From: Areca catechu
Taxonomy: Eukaryota > Streptophyta > Magnoliopsida > Arecales > Arecaceae
Length of the DNA stretch: 64,000 nucleotides
Assembly: GCA_021397845.1 (NCBI GenBank)
Contig: CM038052.1
Span: forward strand, 40,470,449 to 40,534,448
Direction: 5' to 3'
Both the position numbers and the translations under genes were made by a program. Each line of letters starts with the position of its first letter. Within the stretch, counting starts at the first letter, position 1. Shown piece after piece: positions 21,214 to 32,321 of this stretch. Under the pieces are notes generated by a model that was not told the origin of the DNA, did not search any database, and saw only the letters and a list, made by a program, of their open reading frames with translations.

Positions 21214-22741
21214 TGATAATTATATTATATACACATATAAAAGCATTAATTTTATAATTAAACTATATTTATTTATATTAAATTGATATTTTTATATATC
21301 ATTTGTAGGAAAGAAGATTGACATTGCGAAAAGCTTAAGTTTTGGAGTCTAATAGCATAGACGACACTCAAATCAGAGTTTAGACGGGTCTGAAATTGAA
21401 TTTTAAAAATTAATAAAGGAAGTGCATGTATTTTAAAGCAGTTAGTCCATCATGGACCGAATGCTTGGTCTATGGAGGCCCTTCTGGTCCACTGGCAGCC
21501 ATGTTTCTGGTCCATGACTTAAAGCCATGGACCAAGAATGATTTCTTCGGCCCCCAAGCTACCGTCCATCGCTCGGAGCCACTGTCCATCACCTGGAGTC
21601 GCCGTCCACTACCCGGAGCTGCCGTCCACCACCCGAAGTCATCGTTTGCTGCCTATAGCCACCGTCTGACCGCCACCCCCTATTCCAAGTCCTCCACACC
21701 GTCATCATCCTCCACACCTTCTCGTTGCTATCTACCACCTTTTCCGTTAGCCATTGTCCACCATGGGTCACCCTTGCTCTGACCACGGTCCCCGTCCATC
21801 ATGAGAGCCATCCATAGCCATCGGCCCTTTTTCAATTTCTCTCATCGCCATCCTCCAACCACGGCTCCATCACGTTGCCATGCTGGATCGGGAAAGAGGC
21901 CAAGCCCTAGTCACACAAGGATTCGGGGATACGATAGGAGTCCAGATCGGACTCTGTTGCCAAAGAAGGAAGGAACATAGTGACCATCCATCATCATGAT
22001 GCACAACGGATGACCCAAATCTTTTTTTGCAATATTTAGCCGACCTGGAGCCCGATTGGATCCAAATTTGACTGGGAGGAAGCCCAAGACAAGATCTATT
22101 TAAAGGACTCCTATGCTAAAAAGAAATCATCCTAGAGAGAGGGTACAGTATAGAGTAGAGAGCTTAACTTTGGGTTGTGGGTTGGCCTATAAGAGTGAGG
22201 TTTCTTAGAGGAGAGTTCTGCCCTCTACACCATCTTCAAGCCTACTCCATCTCCAAAACCAAGATCCAAGAAGGAAGAAGCATAGAAAGCCAGTTTGCTC
22301 TGAGGAGTACAAAGGATGAAGGGAGTTCATCAATCATCTTCTCGACGAGGCTGTGTTGATCTATGTCCGATCTTTGTTACTATTTTCCTTATAATTTTTC
22401 TTAGTTATTAAATTAGCCTTTTTAATTTCTTGTAATAGAATTCTCCTTTTACTTAATACAAAAAAATATTTTCATGTGCTTTTAAATTCATGCTCTCTAG
22501 ATGCTAGGATCTAAATAGTAGATCCTAGTACCAAGTTATTTATTTTTTATACTTTTAATTTTTATTTTTCTGACTTCAATTTGTCTATTTTCTTAAATCA
22601 AGGATTTCAAAATATTCAACATACTATCTTCCCCATGGATTTGACCCGACTCACCCTTTCTATGTGTTCTTAATTTAATTTAGTAGTCGGTTAATTGAAC
22701 TGATAGCCATGGTGTCTTAACAACACCATCGTATCCGATCA
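21214..22741 (+). repeat. Athila forward 5' LTR (1.5 kb)
   Basis: Begins TGATAATTATATTATATAC and ends GTATCCGATCA. It matches the reverse complement of 36851-38114 in several blocks, such as CACTCAAATCAG and the final GGTTAATTRAACTGRTAGCC. It contains GC-rich repeats at 21561-21660. Confidence 0.85.
21561..21660 (+). repeat. Five 20-bp tandem repeats in the Athila LTR
   Basis: Units start at 21561, 21581, 21601, 21621 and 21641 and follow RCYGTCCAYYRCYCGGAGYC. The last is diverged. They make a local GC-rich island in AT-rich surroundings. Confidence 0.85.
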
Positions 22742-22747
22742 AATTTT

Positions 22748-22764
22748 TGGCACTATTTCCAGGA
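22748..22764 (+). other. Athila forward primer-binding site, degenerate
   Basis: TGGCACTATTTCCAGGA directly follows AATTTT after the LTR. It is a decayed form of the Asp-tRNA-type site TGGCGCCGTTGCCGGGGA used by Athila elements. Confidence 0.75.
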
Positions 22765-24163
22765 AAGGCATAAATGCTAACATTTTTAATCTCTTTGATT
22801 TTTTTTTGTAAATTTAGTTTACTAATTTTTTTTCTTATTTTTTTGCAGATCCACAAAAAAAGCAAAAAAAAGAAAAAAAGGAGAAGAAAGTTTTTGCAAT
22901 TTTGGTGAGATCAATCCTAATCCTAGATTAATTTCTTTTTTTTTGGTTACTTCTAATTAGTTTTTACCTTTTCATATTAACCAAATTTTTTTTTGTTTTC
23001 TTTGATTAGCCTCCTTTTTTTAAAATCTATCTAATTTTTTTAGATTTGTTTCATTTTTTGACTGCTATCCTCCTTTTCAAATTAACATAAAAAAATTCTT
23101 TTTTTGATTTCTTCCTTTTTATGAGTTTCTTTCTTTTCAAACAAACCTAAAAAAATCCTTTTTTAGTTTCTTCTTTTTTAAAAATTATCTAATTTTTTAA
23201 CTTTTTAATTAACTATCTTAAATATTGATTTGATTTCTTGCCTTAATTATAAGATCTATAGTTTCTTTATTTGTCCAACCTAATTTTAGTTTTATTTTTC
23301 ACACATCTAATTAACCAAGATTAAAAGTTGCCTTTTACCTCTCTTGCTTGAAATAACATAATATAAATAGAAAAAAAAATATCACATAATACTTAATTAA
23401 AATAGAGTAAATAACTAAATCATAGAAGCCTATTATTTGTTTGGGACATCTTCCTATTTTTGCATTGCATACTTCTATAAAATATCTTAAGGGCATTAAC
23501 TCATAAATAACATAAGGTGGACAGTTGACAACCCTTTCTTGGCCTACAAACCATCACCCTACATCTTGCATTGACTCAAGCCTATTAATTAAAATTAATT
23601 AGACTTGGTCCCTAAGAAACTCGAGCTCAATAGGACAAGGCACCTAAAAGAGTTGGACCGAGCCAGGATTGGCTGATTAATTGGTATCTAGGAAAGGGGT
23701 TCAATGATGATATAGTCCTGAAGAAAGGTTATTTTTAATTGGTTCCATTAACTGACCTGGCCAATCTAATTGGTGTCTAAGTAAAGCAACGGGGGGACCC
23801 TCATTGATCTAATCCTTACCTGGCCAGTTGATTAGTCAATTTCTAACTTGAAGGGCTCCAAGATTGCCTTAACAGTTAGGAGCTATTTAGATTTAGGATA
23901 ATCCTAGGATAGAAAATTCATGTATGCTAACTTGTTTGCAAATAATACCAAATTCTAACTAATTCTTCTTCTCTCTCTTAGCTGTAGGACTCCTTAGGCT
24001 CTTTTCTTTAGAACTTTTCTCCTTTATCTCACCACTCCTCTTAAAAAAAAGTAATAATAATAATAAATAAGTAATAAATAAATAAGGATTACTCTAATCT
24101 AAAACTTTGATTACATATCCAAATAATCAGAATAATCTGATAGACTGAATTAGTGCCAGGAAA
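22765..24163 (+). other. Athila forward leader
   Basis: About 1.4 kb without a gene. The first 600 bp are T-rich (runs of T with TTTTTTGATTTCTT-type repeats). The shared leader module lies at 23665-23840. The stretch before gag resembles the reverse complement of 63330-63900 in the other Athila copy. Confidence 0.65.
23665..23840 (+). other. Leader module, Athila version (forward copy)
   Basis: Contains GGCTGATTAATTGGTATCTA (23671-23690), TTTTTAATTGGTTCCATTAA (23732-23751), CTGACCTGGCCAATCTAATT (23752-23771), GGTGTCTAAGTAAAGCAACG (23772-23791) and CCTTACCTGGCCAGTTGATT (23814-23833). It is strikingly like the copia B leader at 48375-48530, although the two belong to different superfamilies. 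Confidence 0.85.
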
Positions 24164-24720
24164 ATGAATCCTTATAGTAGAGTACCCTTTCTTCCAGCAC
24201 ATCAAGTTTATTCGAGCCCCACTCACTTTGCAAGTGAGTTCCCAATCGGGTACCAACTTCTTGAGTTTATATATAACCAAGTTTATCAAGATCAGATCCA
24301 AATGGCCTACAGCTTAGGAAATAACCCATACTATAATGCCTATAATTCAGGTTGGGGAGCTCAACCAGAATTTCATGGCAACCACATCCAGTGATTACCC
24401 CAGTAACCCAAGGATTTCTATTCATAGATATACCCTATTATGATAAGCCTTATCCCCATTATCAACATTCTCTAATTAATTATAGCCTATTATTTGAAGA
24501 GAAGATTCAACAAGCATCATACCCACCTCCCCTACAGACCAACCTAGATGTTGATAGGTTTGCTCAATTTCAACAAATGATTATAGCCTAACAGCAATCT
24601 ATCAATAAGCTAATGGATCAAACTGACAAACGATTAAGTAAACTTAATAGAGAGGAGGGAGGTGAATTGCCTAGTTAACCTGAGAGTAACCTAGAGGGAC
24701 CATACCTAGCTTAAGATTTT
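24164..24720 (+). pseudogene. Athila forward gag, C-terminal part
   Basis: Two overlapping open pieces (24164-24394 and 24352-24591) encode a low-complexity Tyr/Pro/Gln-rich stretch (YSLGNNPYYNAYNSGW; SYPPPLQTNLDVDRFAQFQQ), then KLMDQTDKRLSKLNREEGGE and ELPS.PESNLEGPY. This matches the region just after the zinc knuckle in the minus-strand copy (62300-61990, DRFNQLQQLIIA). The capsid half is absent here. A TAA at 24589 after IIA is shared with the other copy. Confidence 0.7.
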
Positions 24721-26200
24721 AATGACCCTCTATCTTTTCTTGAACAATGAACTCTGACTTCTGGGAATGAACTGGTCTTAGAACAACTTTGCACAATCAT
24801 AAAGACCAATATAGATAATTTGGCTAAGATAGAAAAAACACATGGAGAAATAAAACTTATGGGACGAACCAATTCCATCATTATCCCACTCACCTATGGC
24901 CCCATTTTTGAATGCCCTAGAATCATCTATGCCTTTTAATAGGATGGGAGAATAAATAGATGCAATGATGGAACTAATTGAGCCTTCCCAAGAACTACAA
25001 ATGCATAACATAATAGAGGAAGCCATTCTCATAGTTCTCTCCCAGTATTCAGTAGATCCCTATCATGCTCATTTGAGATGGATAATTTTAATATAGACGG
25101 GTGTACCTCACAAATAAATGATTCAATACAAATATCCTACTTTGAAATCATCCCACTATAGATTAATGAACAATAAGAGCCCACCAATAGCCCCCTTGTT
25201 AGAATCACCACCAAATCTAGAATTGAAATCACTTCCTGATGCATCCATTAAAATTTTTTCAGTGAACTTATCTAGGAAGCCCAACTTAGTGGTATTCTAA
25301 AAGTACATAAAAAAGTTATCAAGTCGGATATTACTAAAATGAGAGATCAAGATCTTAGAAATTTTATAATTGATTTCTCCATATTCGGCACCAATTTTAA
25401 GAACTGCCTTCAAAATCTTTTCATAATATTAAATAATGTATAAAGGCAGGGTTAATATTAATCTGGAAAAGTACCTAAATTTAAAATGGAAAGGGATATT
25501 AACCAAACACATCATGCCCGAGATGGGGAGTAAGGTAGACCAACCCATAATTGAAGAAATTTCTAAGCTACCACCTCCAATCTTGGCCCAACAAACACAA
25601 TCCCTTCCTAAGTATTTTATAAATTATAATAATATTTTTAAATCCTGGAATAACATGCTTGTCCAATGTACTTTATTGAGTTGGGCTAATCGTCATAGAG
25701 TACTCTATGAATATTTTTCTATCATGATGACAAGGCCTCCTGATTAGCCCTGTCCTTTTAATGTTATGAGGGATACATTAACATTAATTATCTATTGAAC
25801 TCTCTCATAATGTCTGGCTGAAGATATTAAACTTAGCACTGGTTGGAAGGCAACCCAATAATCTCATCTTTTTAGTATAATTATAGGAACTTAGATGGAA
25901 GTACAAGAGCCTGCTACTTCATGAAGCTCTCTTCAACTCCCAAAGCACATTTACTACAGGTATACTCTTTCCTATTCCTTTTTACATAGTACACCTTTTA
26001 TTTTTCTTTTTCATTAAGGATAATATTGATTAAGTCAGGAAAAAGAATAACTAATCTAATTAAGTCCTCAAGTATGACCAAAAGTAATTAGTTTTGTATC
26101 CAAATTTTATTTCAATTTGAAGTTAATTAGGCAACCTAATCAATGATTGATTAATGACCTAGATAGTTTTAGAGATACTAAGGGACAAATCACTAAAAAA
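24721..26200 (+). pseudogene. Athila forward remnants of pol and 3' region
   Basis: Mostly unrecognised short open pieces. SPPNLELKSLPD at about 25198-25240 matches the segment just before RT in the minus copy (LELKSLSESLKYVFVG). An ORF at 25436-25747 is not recognised; it has KYFINYNNIFKSWNN and RHRVLYEYFSIMM. The block AGATATTAAACTTAGCACTG followed by GGAAGGCAACCCAA (25815-25850) is the conserved stretch found downstream of integrase in Athila elements. RT, RNase H and integrase cores are missing. Confidence 0.55.
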
Positions 26201-26372
26201 ATTCAATAAATGGTAGGGTGTTGACCAAGTTAAATTTTGGAAGTGATTCCAAAACTCTCTCCCTTCTTATCTCAATAAAGAATCTACTTATTGAGAGTAT
26301 AGATGAAAATGTTGAGATATACAAAAAAAATCCTTTAAACAAATATTACAGAGTTAGTCTAACCTCACTGGT
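26201..26372. other. Unassigned stretch
   Basis: AT-rich; a short open frame (26218-26442) runs into the LTR fragment and has no recognisable motif. It probably marks the deletion junction between the Athila copy and the LTR fragment. Confidence 0.4.
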
Positions 26373-27195
26373 TGGGACACCAGGATCAGACACAGATCCA
26401 TGGATCCCATATGATTTAATTAGTCATGTATCAAAGTTTTGAAAGTTTTGTAATCAATTAAGATTGAGTCCTGTAATAAGTTGAGGTTAGTTGATTTGTC
26501 TCAACCCTCAACCTAGTCAGTATTTTGAGTCCTGTACATCAGTTATGAGTCCAGTATGAGATCAATTTTTATATAAGAGAAGAGGTTACCCTATTTTGGA
26601 GTTCCACCAGGCCACATCCAGGAGTCAGAGGCCACTATATTAGCTCATTGGATTTTATGTGATAATCCAGGATCCAAGATGCTTCCAAAAACTATGATCT
26701 TTCCAGATGTCCTCCAGATGCCCAGATTCTTTCCCAAATACCAGAGCATATTCTTAAACTAAGGAAACCATGATTCTAAAGGTCCACCTACATCCTAACC
26801 CAAAGAAATCAAGCCCAAGTGCCAAGCCCAAGCCCTTAAGAAGCAAGATTCTAGGGAATATTCCTGCTACCAGGCTACCAGGCCACCCCAGCTTCCAAAG
26901 GCCCAATCCCATGCACCCAAGCCCTTTTGGGCTGGCCCCTTACTGCTCCTAGAGGCTCAACATGCCCCCCTAGGCATCCTTGAAGGGTTGACCAAGTCCA
27001 AGCTCAAAGGGAGGTGTCCTTAAGTGAAAAAGAGAAGACTAGTCTAACCTAGTTAGGATTTCTAGTTCTTTTAAGCTTTGTAATTCTAACCTAGCTAGGA
27101 AAGGACATGTAATCTAACTAGGAAGAGGACTTGTAACCTAAGTGTAACCCTAGTTAGAGAGGGCATGGGAACTCTATAAATACCCTACCCCTCCC
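26373..27195 (+). repeat. Chromovirus-like LTR, 5' part only
   Basis: Starts TGGGACACCAGGATCAGAC, like the ch1 LTR start GACATCAGGACCAGA. It carries GAGTCCTGTAA repeats (26468, 26529), a C-rich segment (26760-26960) and a TATA at 27175, then stops where ch2 begins. It is a different subfamily from ch1. Its remaining 3' part is not in the window. Confidence 0.65.
27175..27182 (+). promoter_or_regulatory. TATA box of the LTR fragment
   Basis: TATAAATA followed by CCCTACCCCTCCC, the same layout as the ch1 LTR (TATAAATACTCCACCCC). ch2 is inserted 13 bases after it. Confidence 0.6.
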
Positions 27196-28590
27196 TGATG
27201 GGGGACGAAAATAAAATGATGAATGGAGGGTTTTAGCAAGCTAACCAGCAAGCAAACTTGAGCAATTAATTATCAAATAAATGGTCTGAATTAATCCAAG
27301 AAAAGAATCTTCATAAGGAGACTAGTTGATCTAAATTATAATACCCGAAATGTAGATCTAGTTCAAGATAGAGATTAGGATCTTTATGGCAAGGAAACCA
27401 TTACTACTAGGATAAGTTAACCTTCAAATGATCAGATCTAATGAAGCTTAGGAAGAGTTTTCCTACCAACAATGATGGCTAATTATTTGATGGAAGAAGG
27501 AGCTCTCATCACTCAAGGATTAAGGTCTAAACCATAAGACTAGCACTCCCTACCTTTAGGACTCACCTTGGCCATGATCCTTGGCTTGGAGACCTTCATC
27601 TTGGACCTGAAAAATCAGAGAAAACCTGCATCAAATCAGAGATTAGGCATGGAAGGAGAACTCAAAATTAGAATGGAAACAAGAAAAAGAAGAAAGGAAA
27701 AATAAGAAAGTAGAAACCGGTGCCTTCAAGGAATGATGCTTGGATCTTGGATCAAGCAAGAAGCATTCCACCTTTCAAGTACTCAAAGGACCTCTCACTC
27801 CCTTTTCAAATATGAATTTAAACACTCCAACTTAAAGGACTAAATCACTCCAACTAGAAAAACTAAATCACTCCATACAAGAAGAACTCAAGATAGAACT
27901 CAACAAGAAGAAAACCTTCATTAATTCTCAAAATATTTCATACATGGAATGCCTTACAAGGGGATCCTTGGACCCTATTTATAGTCTTAGGGGTCATCCA
28001 AAGTGAGGAGGGGAGGTGGAGTTAGGTTAGCTAACCATTTCTAGTTAAATCCAACTCCTTTGGTTACATAGTTGCAACAAGGAACAACTTCTAGGTAAGA
28101 GGTTGTAACAACTTGCTATGTGGCACCTAGGTGGCTTTGACATGGCTTCTAATTGCTAATGTAGAGCCCTAAGTGTCATGTTATGTGGCATCTCACTTGG
28201 CAAGTTGGTTGGGGGGTTGTTGGGTGAGTGAGGAGTGGTCCCATGCTTCCCCTCAAAATGCTTGATGTGTTGTTCTCATGTCTCCCAAAATGTGTCCCAT
28301 GTGAAGAATAAAATGGGCTTCAAGAGGTGGCATCATGGGCTTCAAAATGTGGTATCTTGACTTGCTTGGGCTTTGACTTGGGCATGCTTGAAGTTGGTCT
28401 TGATCTGGATTGAGTCAACTCAAGGGACTGGCGGCCTTCTTTTATGAGTCAGCTCATGAATTGGTCTTTGTCTTCAAGGGTTTGGTGGGCTTCATTCCAA
28501 GGTTCTCATTAATCCTAAGTATACTATTTTAGTTGAAAAAAATATCAAGAGAATTAGTTGAAAAATATTTTTTCTTGTTGATGCCCCATC
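27196..28590 (-). repeat. ch2 3' LTR (1.4 kb)
   Basis: On the plus strand it begins TGATGGGGGACGAAAATAAA and ends GATGCCCCATCA, giving inverted ends TGATGGGG/CCCCATCA. The first 47 bp recur at 32275-32321. The minus-strand TATA is at 27976-27983. It contains GAGTCAACTC and TGAGTCAGCTCA palindromes (28413-28455). Confidence 0.88.
27976..27983 (-). promoter_or_regulatory. TATA box of ch2 3' LTR
   Basis: TATAAATA on the minus strand, followed by GGGTCCAAGG, about 600 bases into the LTR. Confidence 0.6.
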
Positions 28591-29160
28591 AATTCTTTCG
28601 GGATGGAAAAGAGCTCAACTCCGTCGAGTAGGAATCAGTCTGACTTTGATAATACTCTAGTAGGTCTGGTCGATTCTTTGTAGGTCTTCTCAAGTAATCC
28701 ATGAGTCTTCAGAATCAGGGCATCCTTGCCAATGAACCAAGTAGCATTGATAGTCCCTATTTCAGGTAGTGATAGTCTTATTATCTAAGATTCGCTCAAT
28801 CCTATCTTACTACTTTGGTAACTTGGCTGGTGGACACTCATGGGTTGGCTCACTCTCAAAGATAGAATCAGGCTCGAAAGGCTCACTAGGTATCATTGTT
28901 GGTTCCTTTACCCTCCTAGATCTGAATTATTGAAAGTGGAACTGATACCAAAGTCGGATGGTAAATCTAGCACATATTAGGTCCAAGTTTTTCTTACTAT
29001 TTTGAAAATGACCTACGCCACAGGCATATAATTGTTCAGGTTTGGCCTTACCATGACATAGTCTCCTTCCTGAAATTTTTTGGCTCTTTTATGTGAGTTG
29101 ATCATATGCTTGTTAATTTCATTGCTCAAATTTTCTTACTAATCATGCTATGCATATGAC
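28591..29160 (-). pseudogene. ch2 integrase C-terminus with chromodomain-like tail
   Basis: Minus-strand translation shows KRAKKFQEGDYVMVRPNLNN (about 29092-29033), FKIVRKTW, then YVLDLPSDFGISSTFNNSDL near 28985-28925: the integrase C-terminal domain. It ends in a chromodomain-like segment, YLVHWQGCPDSEDSWIT (about 28732-28682), with a TGA after it. A purine stretch CCCGAAAGAA adjoins the LTR, as in ch1. No DDE core is present. Confidence 0.72.
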
Positions 29161-29396
29161 TCTCGCAGTCATGGACACTTATGCATGGAAAGGTCAAATG
29201 ACATCAAATGACAAAACATAAATGACATCAAAACAAAATAAGCTTCAATGGACTTTATTGTCTATGAACTAAACTTTATTGTTGGGCTAGGAAACAAAAG
29301 TTCCTAATTTCTAATATTCTCCTTAATGGCTTTGAAAACTTTGGCACAAAACTTTTGGTAGGTGGCAGTGAATCTTAGTTTGGTGCCCAATAAATG
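29161..29396 (-). other. ch2 spacer between gag and integrase C-terminus
   Basis: About 240 bases with broken frames (FCAKVFKAIKENIRN-type remains near 29345-29305) and no recognisable catalytic motif. It stands in place of the missing polymerase genes. Confidence 0.5.
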
Positions 29397-30773
29397 CTAT
29401 AATGTCTTAAGAAAGTAACTATTGAATATCACTAGGAACAGATCAATGGTATGGTGGATGTCCCAGCCAGATGGAATAGGAGAGTGAATGATACGTAGTG
29501 GTGGATCATGATAGTGGATGTTCAAAAATGATAGATCAGGGACAGAAAAACAGTTAGGGAAAATATTTTGCAGGATTTTTAAAGGCTTTACAACTTCTTG
29601 GGACTTATCCGTAGGGTTTTGTTCTTTGATGGTCAATATCCCAATATGTGATCCTTCATTGATCTCTAGATCTAAACCTTCAACATCAATTAATTCTGGA
29701 TCTTCTATTATCTCCTCGAATTGTTCTTCATGGCTTCGTTCTTGGATCTCATTTTGATCATCCTCGTTGTTGATTTCTTTAGGTAGAGTAATTATTTTAT
29801 CTTCAAATAATTGTTCTTGATCATATTCATCCATAAGGTTAGACCCAGCTTCATAAAATTCTTCCTTAGGTTCTTCAACGAGTTTAGGATTTTCTCTTTC
29901 TAGCTCTTCATTTGGACAAAACTTTGATTCTATTTCATCCTTAAATTCTTCAATAGGTTCAGGAGATTTTTCCTCTAGTTTTTTCATGGGTTTAGTCTCT
30001 TCTTCATCTCCTTAATACTTATTGAATTTGGCAATATAATCAGATACAGTTGTATCATCTTGTCTCAATTTGTACCATTGGTCTAAAAGTTTATGCTCAT
30101 AATATTTACCTAGGTACTTTTCTCTCAGTTTACTCTTCATTTCTTTCCAAGTATTTATTTTATTCCCACTATAATAATTTTTTCACTCAACTTCTCTCCA
30201 ATATGTTTTAGCATGTTTGACTAACTTTGATTTGGTAAATTGATGCTTTGTTACTTCCGATATTTCATCAAATTTAAAGTATTGATCTATTTTCTCTTCC
30301 CAATCGACATACACCTTTTTCTCTTCCCAATCGATATACACCTCAGGGTTTCCATCAAAAGTGGTTGCATAGGGTCGATTGCTCCTAAAGACTCTCTCCT
30401 CCTGATCTACAAAGTCTTGGTAGGGGTATCTAGGATTATACTCAGGGGTGAGATCATGTCATTGGGCTCTTGGACCAAGGGGAGGTGGACTAGGTGATTC
30501 AGGCTTAGCATGGATCCTATGGGATTTTTCTATGAAGTCATGGTGAAGTCATCTTGAATTGTATTCAGTAGTGAATTCATGATGATGGACTCTTGGACCT
30601 CGAGAAATTGACCTAAGTGACTCAGGTTTGGTGGGGGTCATTGGGGTCTCTTCAAGTGTCCCAACATGGTCCTTCACTTGACCTAATTCCTTTCTCTTTT
30701 GCCCTAATTGCCCATTTATGGTATCAAACATTTTAGTCAAGGTTTTTAAAATGAATTCAAGATTAGGATCCAT
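29397..30773 (-). pseudogene. ch2 gag-like protein with acidic spacer
   Basis: ATG at 30773 opens MDPNLEFILKTLTKMFDTIN, then a charged coil and a Pro/Arg region with HHHEFTTEYNSR and stops at 30549. The capsid motif VYIDWEEK is followed by IDQYFKFDEISEVTKHQFTK (30345-30225), then KTYWREVE, EMKSKLREKYLGKYYEHK and QWYKLRQDD (about 30165-30060). An open frame from 29987 encodes a Glu-rich tail (EEKSPEPIEEFKDEIESKF; DPELIDVEGLDLEINE) ending near SVPDLSFLNIHYHDPPL. This is the ch1 gag family. No zinc knuckle is visible. Confidence 0.75.
30291..30343 (-). repeat. 27-bp tandem duplication in ch2 gag
   Basis: TTTCTCTTCCCAATCG.. occurs at 30291 and 30318. On the minus strand this repeats nine codons (YVDWEEK / YIDWEEK), so the capsid motif is duplicated in frame. 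Confidence 0.85.
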
Positions 30774-30904
30774 GGGTAAAAAATAGACTGAGTGTGGGAC
30801 TATTGGTATGGAGCTTCAAAACAAACAGTACAAACCTAACTTCTAGGGCTCCTGACCTAAAAATTCAAAATACAAGACTTAACTAGGTACTACTTAAGTA
30901 TGTA

Positions 30905-31045
30905 ATTACTCTGTCCACTGGCCAGGTAAGAGGTGGGGTTGCGAGAGGCTCCCCTTGTTTTCACGAGGTCCTAATTAAAAACCGCAAGTCCGTTTAAGGC
31001 GTTTGCCATTTGACCTCTTGCCTTAGACACCAATTTCAAGGAATA
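30905..31045 (-). other. Leader module, chromovirus version (ch2)
   Basis: On the minus strand it reads GAAATTGGTGTCTAAGGCAA, then CAAATGGCAAACGCCTTAAA, TTAATTAGGACC, AGGGGAGCCTC and CACCTCTTACCTGGCCAGTG. Order and spacing are those of ch1 4976-5115. Confidence 0.8.
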
Positions 31046-32253
31046 AGTACAAACTCAAATAATACTTTGTCTTACCTTATACTTGAACCCGACTTATGGG
31101 TGTCCCTAGTTTTAGTTTCCTACTCGATTTTAATTATAGTTTAGGTCAATGTAAATGTGGGTGATTGTTTTGGGCCAAGGAAAGGTAATGACCTCCTTCC
31201 CTTATATTTTGATTGAATGCCCTTAATTAGATTTAGGAATGGATGCATAAACAATTCACCAACTAGTTAACACAACAACTAGTATTAGCACAAACATGTG
31301 ATTCAAATCTGAATTTAAAAAAATTAAAATTCAAAAAATTAAATTGAAAAATTTAGATTTTGATGTCCAGATTTCAGAAATCAAATTTTAAAATTTAAAT
31401 CTCGAATTAGGATTAAAAACTCATTCTAGAAGTTAGAGTTGTTGCAAGATAGTTTTAGCCCTAACAACTTCTAGTCAACTAGTTTTAAACAAATTCAAAA
31501 TTAAAATTTTAAAATTTCAAAAAAATTAAAATTAAAATTAAAATTGTTATAAACCTTAGTAAAAATTCCAGATTCTAAATTTTGAAATTTAATTCCTGGA
31601 ATTTGGTTAAGAAATTCATTTTGAAAGATAGTTGTAAAAAAATTTCAGCAGGGAACAACTTTCAACTAGTTAGTTTTAAAAATTCAAAATTTAATCTTTT
31701 CAAAAATTCAAAATAAAATTGATTTGGTTAACTCTCAGATAAGAATTCTCGGATTTTAAAGTTTTGACTTCAGATTAACTTGAATTTTTGTTGAGAAGGT
31801 AGTTTAAAAGCACATGCTAGAAGGTTCCAGCAGTTTAGCTAACTCTTAACAACCTGAATTTAAATTTCGAATTCCTAACTCTAGATTCTTCTAAAATTCA
31901 AAATTCTGATGGAAAATAATAAAATTTGAAGTCTGAATCTTAGATATAAAAATTAAAAATTTATAAAAAATATTTTTATATTTTTCTTAAAATTAAATGA
32001 AATGGAAGGCAGAAACAGAATTTTGGACAGAACTTCAAAAATGATCTAAGAACTCATATTTTTAAATCAAAAAATAAATGTAAAATATTTTTTTTTAGTT
32101 TTATATTTAGAATCCTAACACACCAAGGTACTAGAAAAGTTTTTTTGTGGATTTTCTTACAATGTAAAAATATTACTAAAATTCATAAAAAATTTGGATG
32201 AATACTAGAACAGAAATTTCAGCAATCAAACACTTGACCTAGTAGAATCTTAA
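31046..32253 (-). other. ch2 leader, AT-rich
   Basis: No gene. From about 31290 to 32220 it is dominated by A/T-rich repeats such as AAAATTCAAAATTAAAATTT and GAATTTAAATTTCGAATT, with several self-complementary AAATTT and GAATTC-like words. Confidence 0.65.
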
Positions 32254-32266
32254 GCTCTTGATACCA
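32254..32266 (-). other. ch2 primer-binding site
   Basis: TGGTATCAAGAGC on the minus strand, 8 bases inside the LTR end. It matches the initiator Met-tRNA site TGGTATCAGAGC with one inserted A. Confidence 0.85.
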
Positions 32267-32274
32267 AAAAAAAT

Positions 32275-32321
32275 TGATGGGGGACGAAAATAAAATGATG
32301 AATGGAGGGTTCTAGCAAGCT
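32275..32321 (-). repeat. ch2 5' LTR stub (47 bp)
   Basis: TGATGGGGGACGAAAATAAA to AGCAAGCT matches 27196-27242 with one change, then stops. The rest of the LTR is deleted. Confidence 0.88.

Larger units (their letters stand above)
21214..26200 (+). mobile_element. Athila-type gypsy element, forward copy, internally deleted
   Basis: Inserted in Tat RNase H. It shows a complete 5' LTR, a degenerate Asp-tRNA-type primer-binding site, a 1.4-kb leader, the C-terminal part of gag, a trace of the RT start and a typical Athila 3' motif (about 25810-25850). Most of pol is missing. No 3' LTR is visible; the right edge is uncertain and is placed where homology fades, before the LTR fragment at 26373. 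The same family is represented by the minus-strand copy 36851-64000. Confidence 0.75.
27196..32321 (-). mobile_element. ch2: second gag-plus-chromodomain LTR retrotransposon, minus strand
   Basis: Complete 3' LTR at 27196-28590, integrase C-terminus and chromodomain-like tail, acidic gag spacer, gag N-terminus, leader and primer-binding site. Only 47 bases of the 5' LTR remain (32275-32321) before a sharp junction to LINE sequence. As in ch1, protease, RT, RNase H and integrase core are absent. The gag is homologous to ch1 but the LTRs are not alike, so this is a different family with the same layout. The left flank is CTCCC; the right TSD is lost. Confidence 0.88.

Noticed and set aside
21426..21782. 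118-codon plus-strand frame
   Set aside because: Lies in the Athila LTR over 20-bp tandem repeats; no motif and no conservation.
30240..30497. Plus-strand 85-codon frame
   Set aside because: Shadow of the ch2 gag coding strand.
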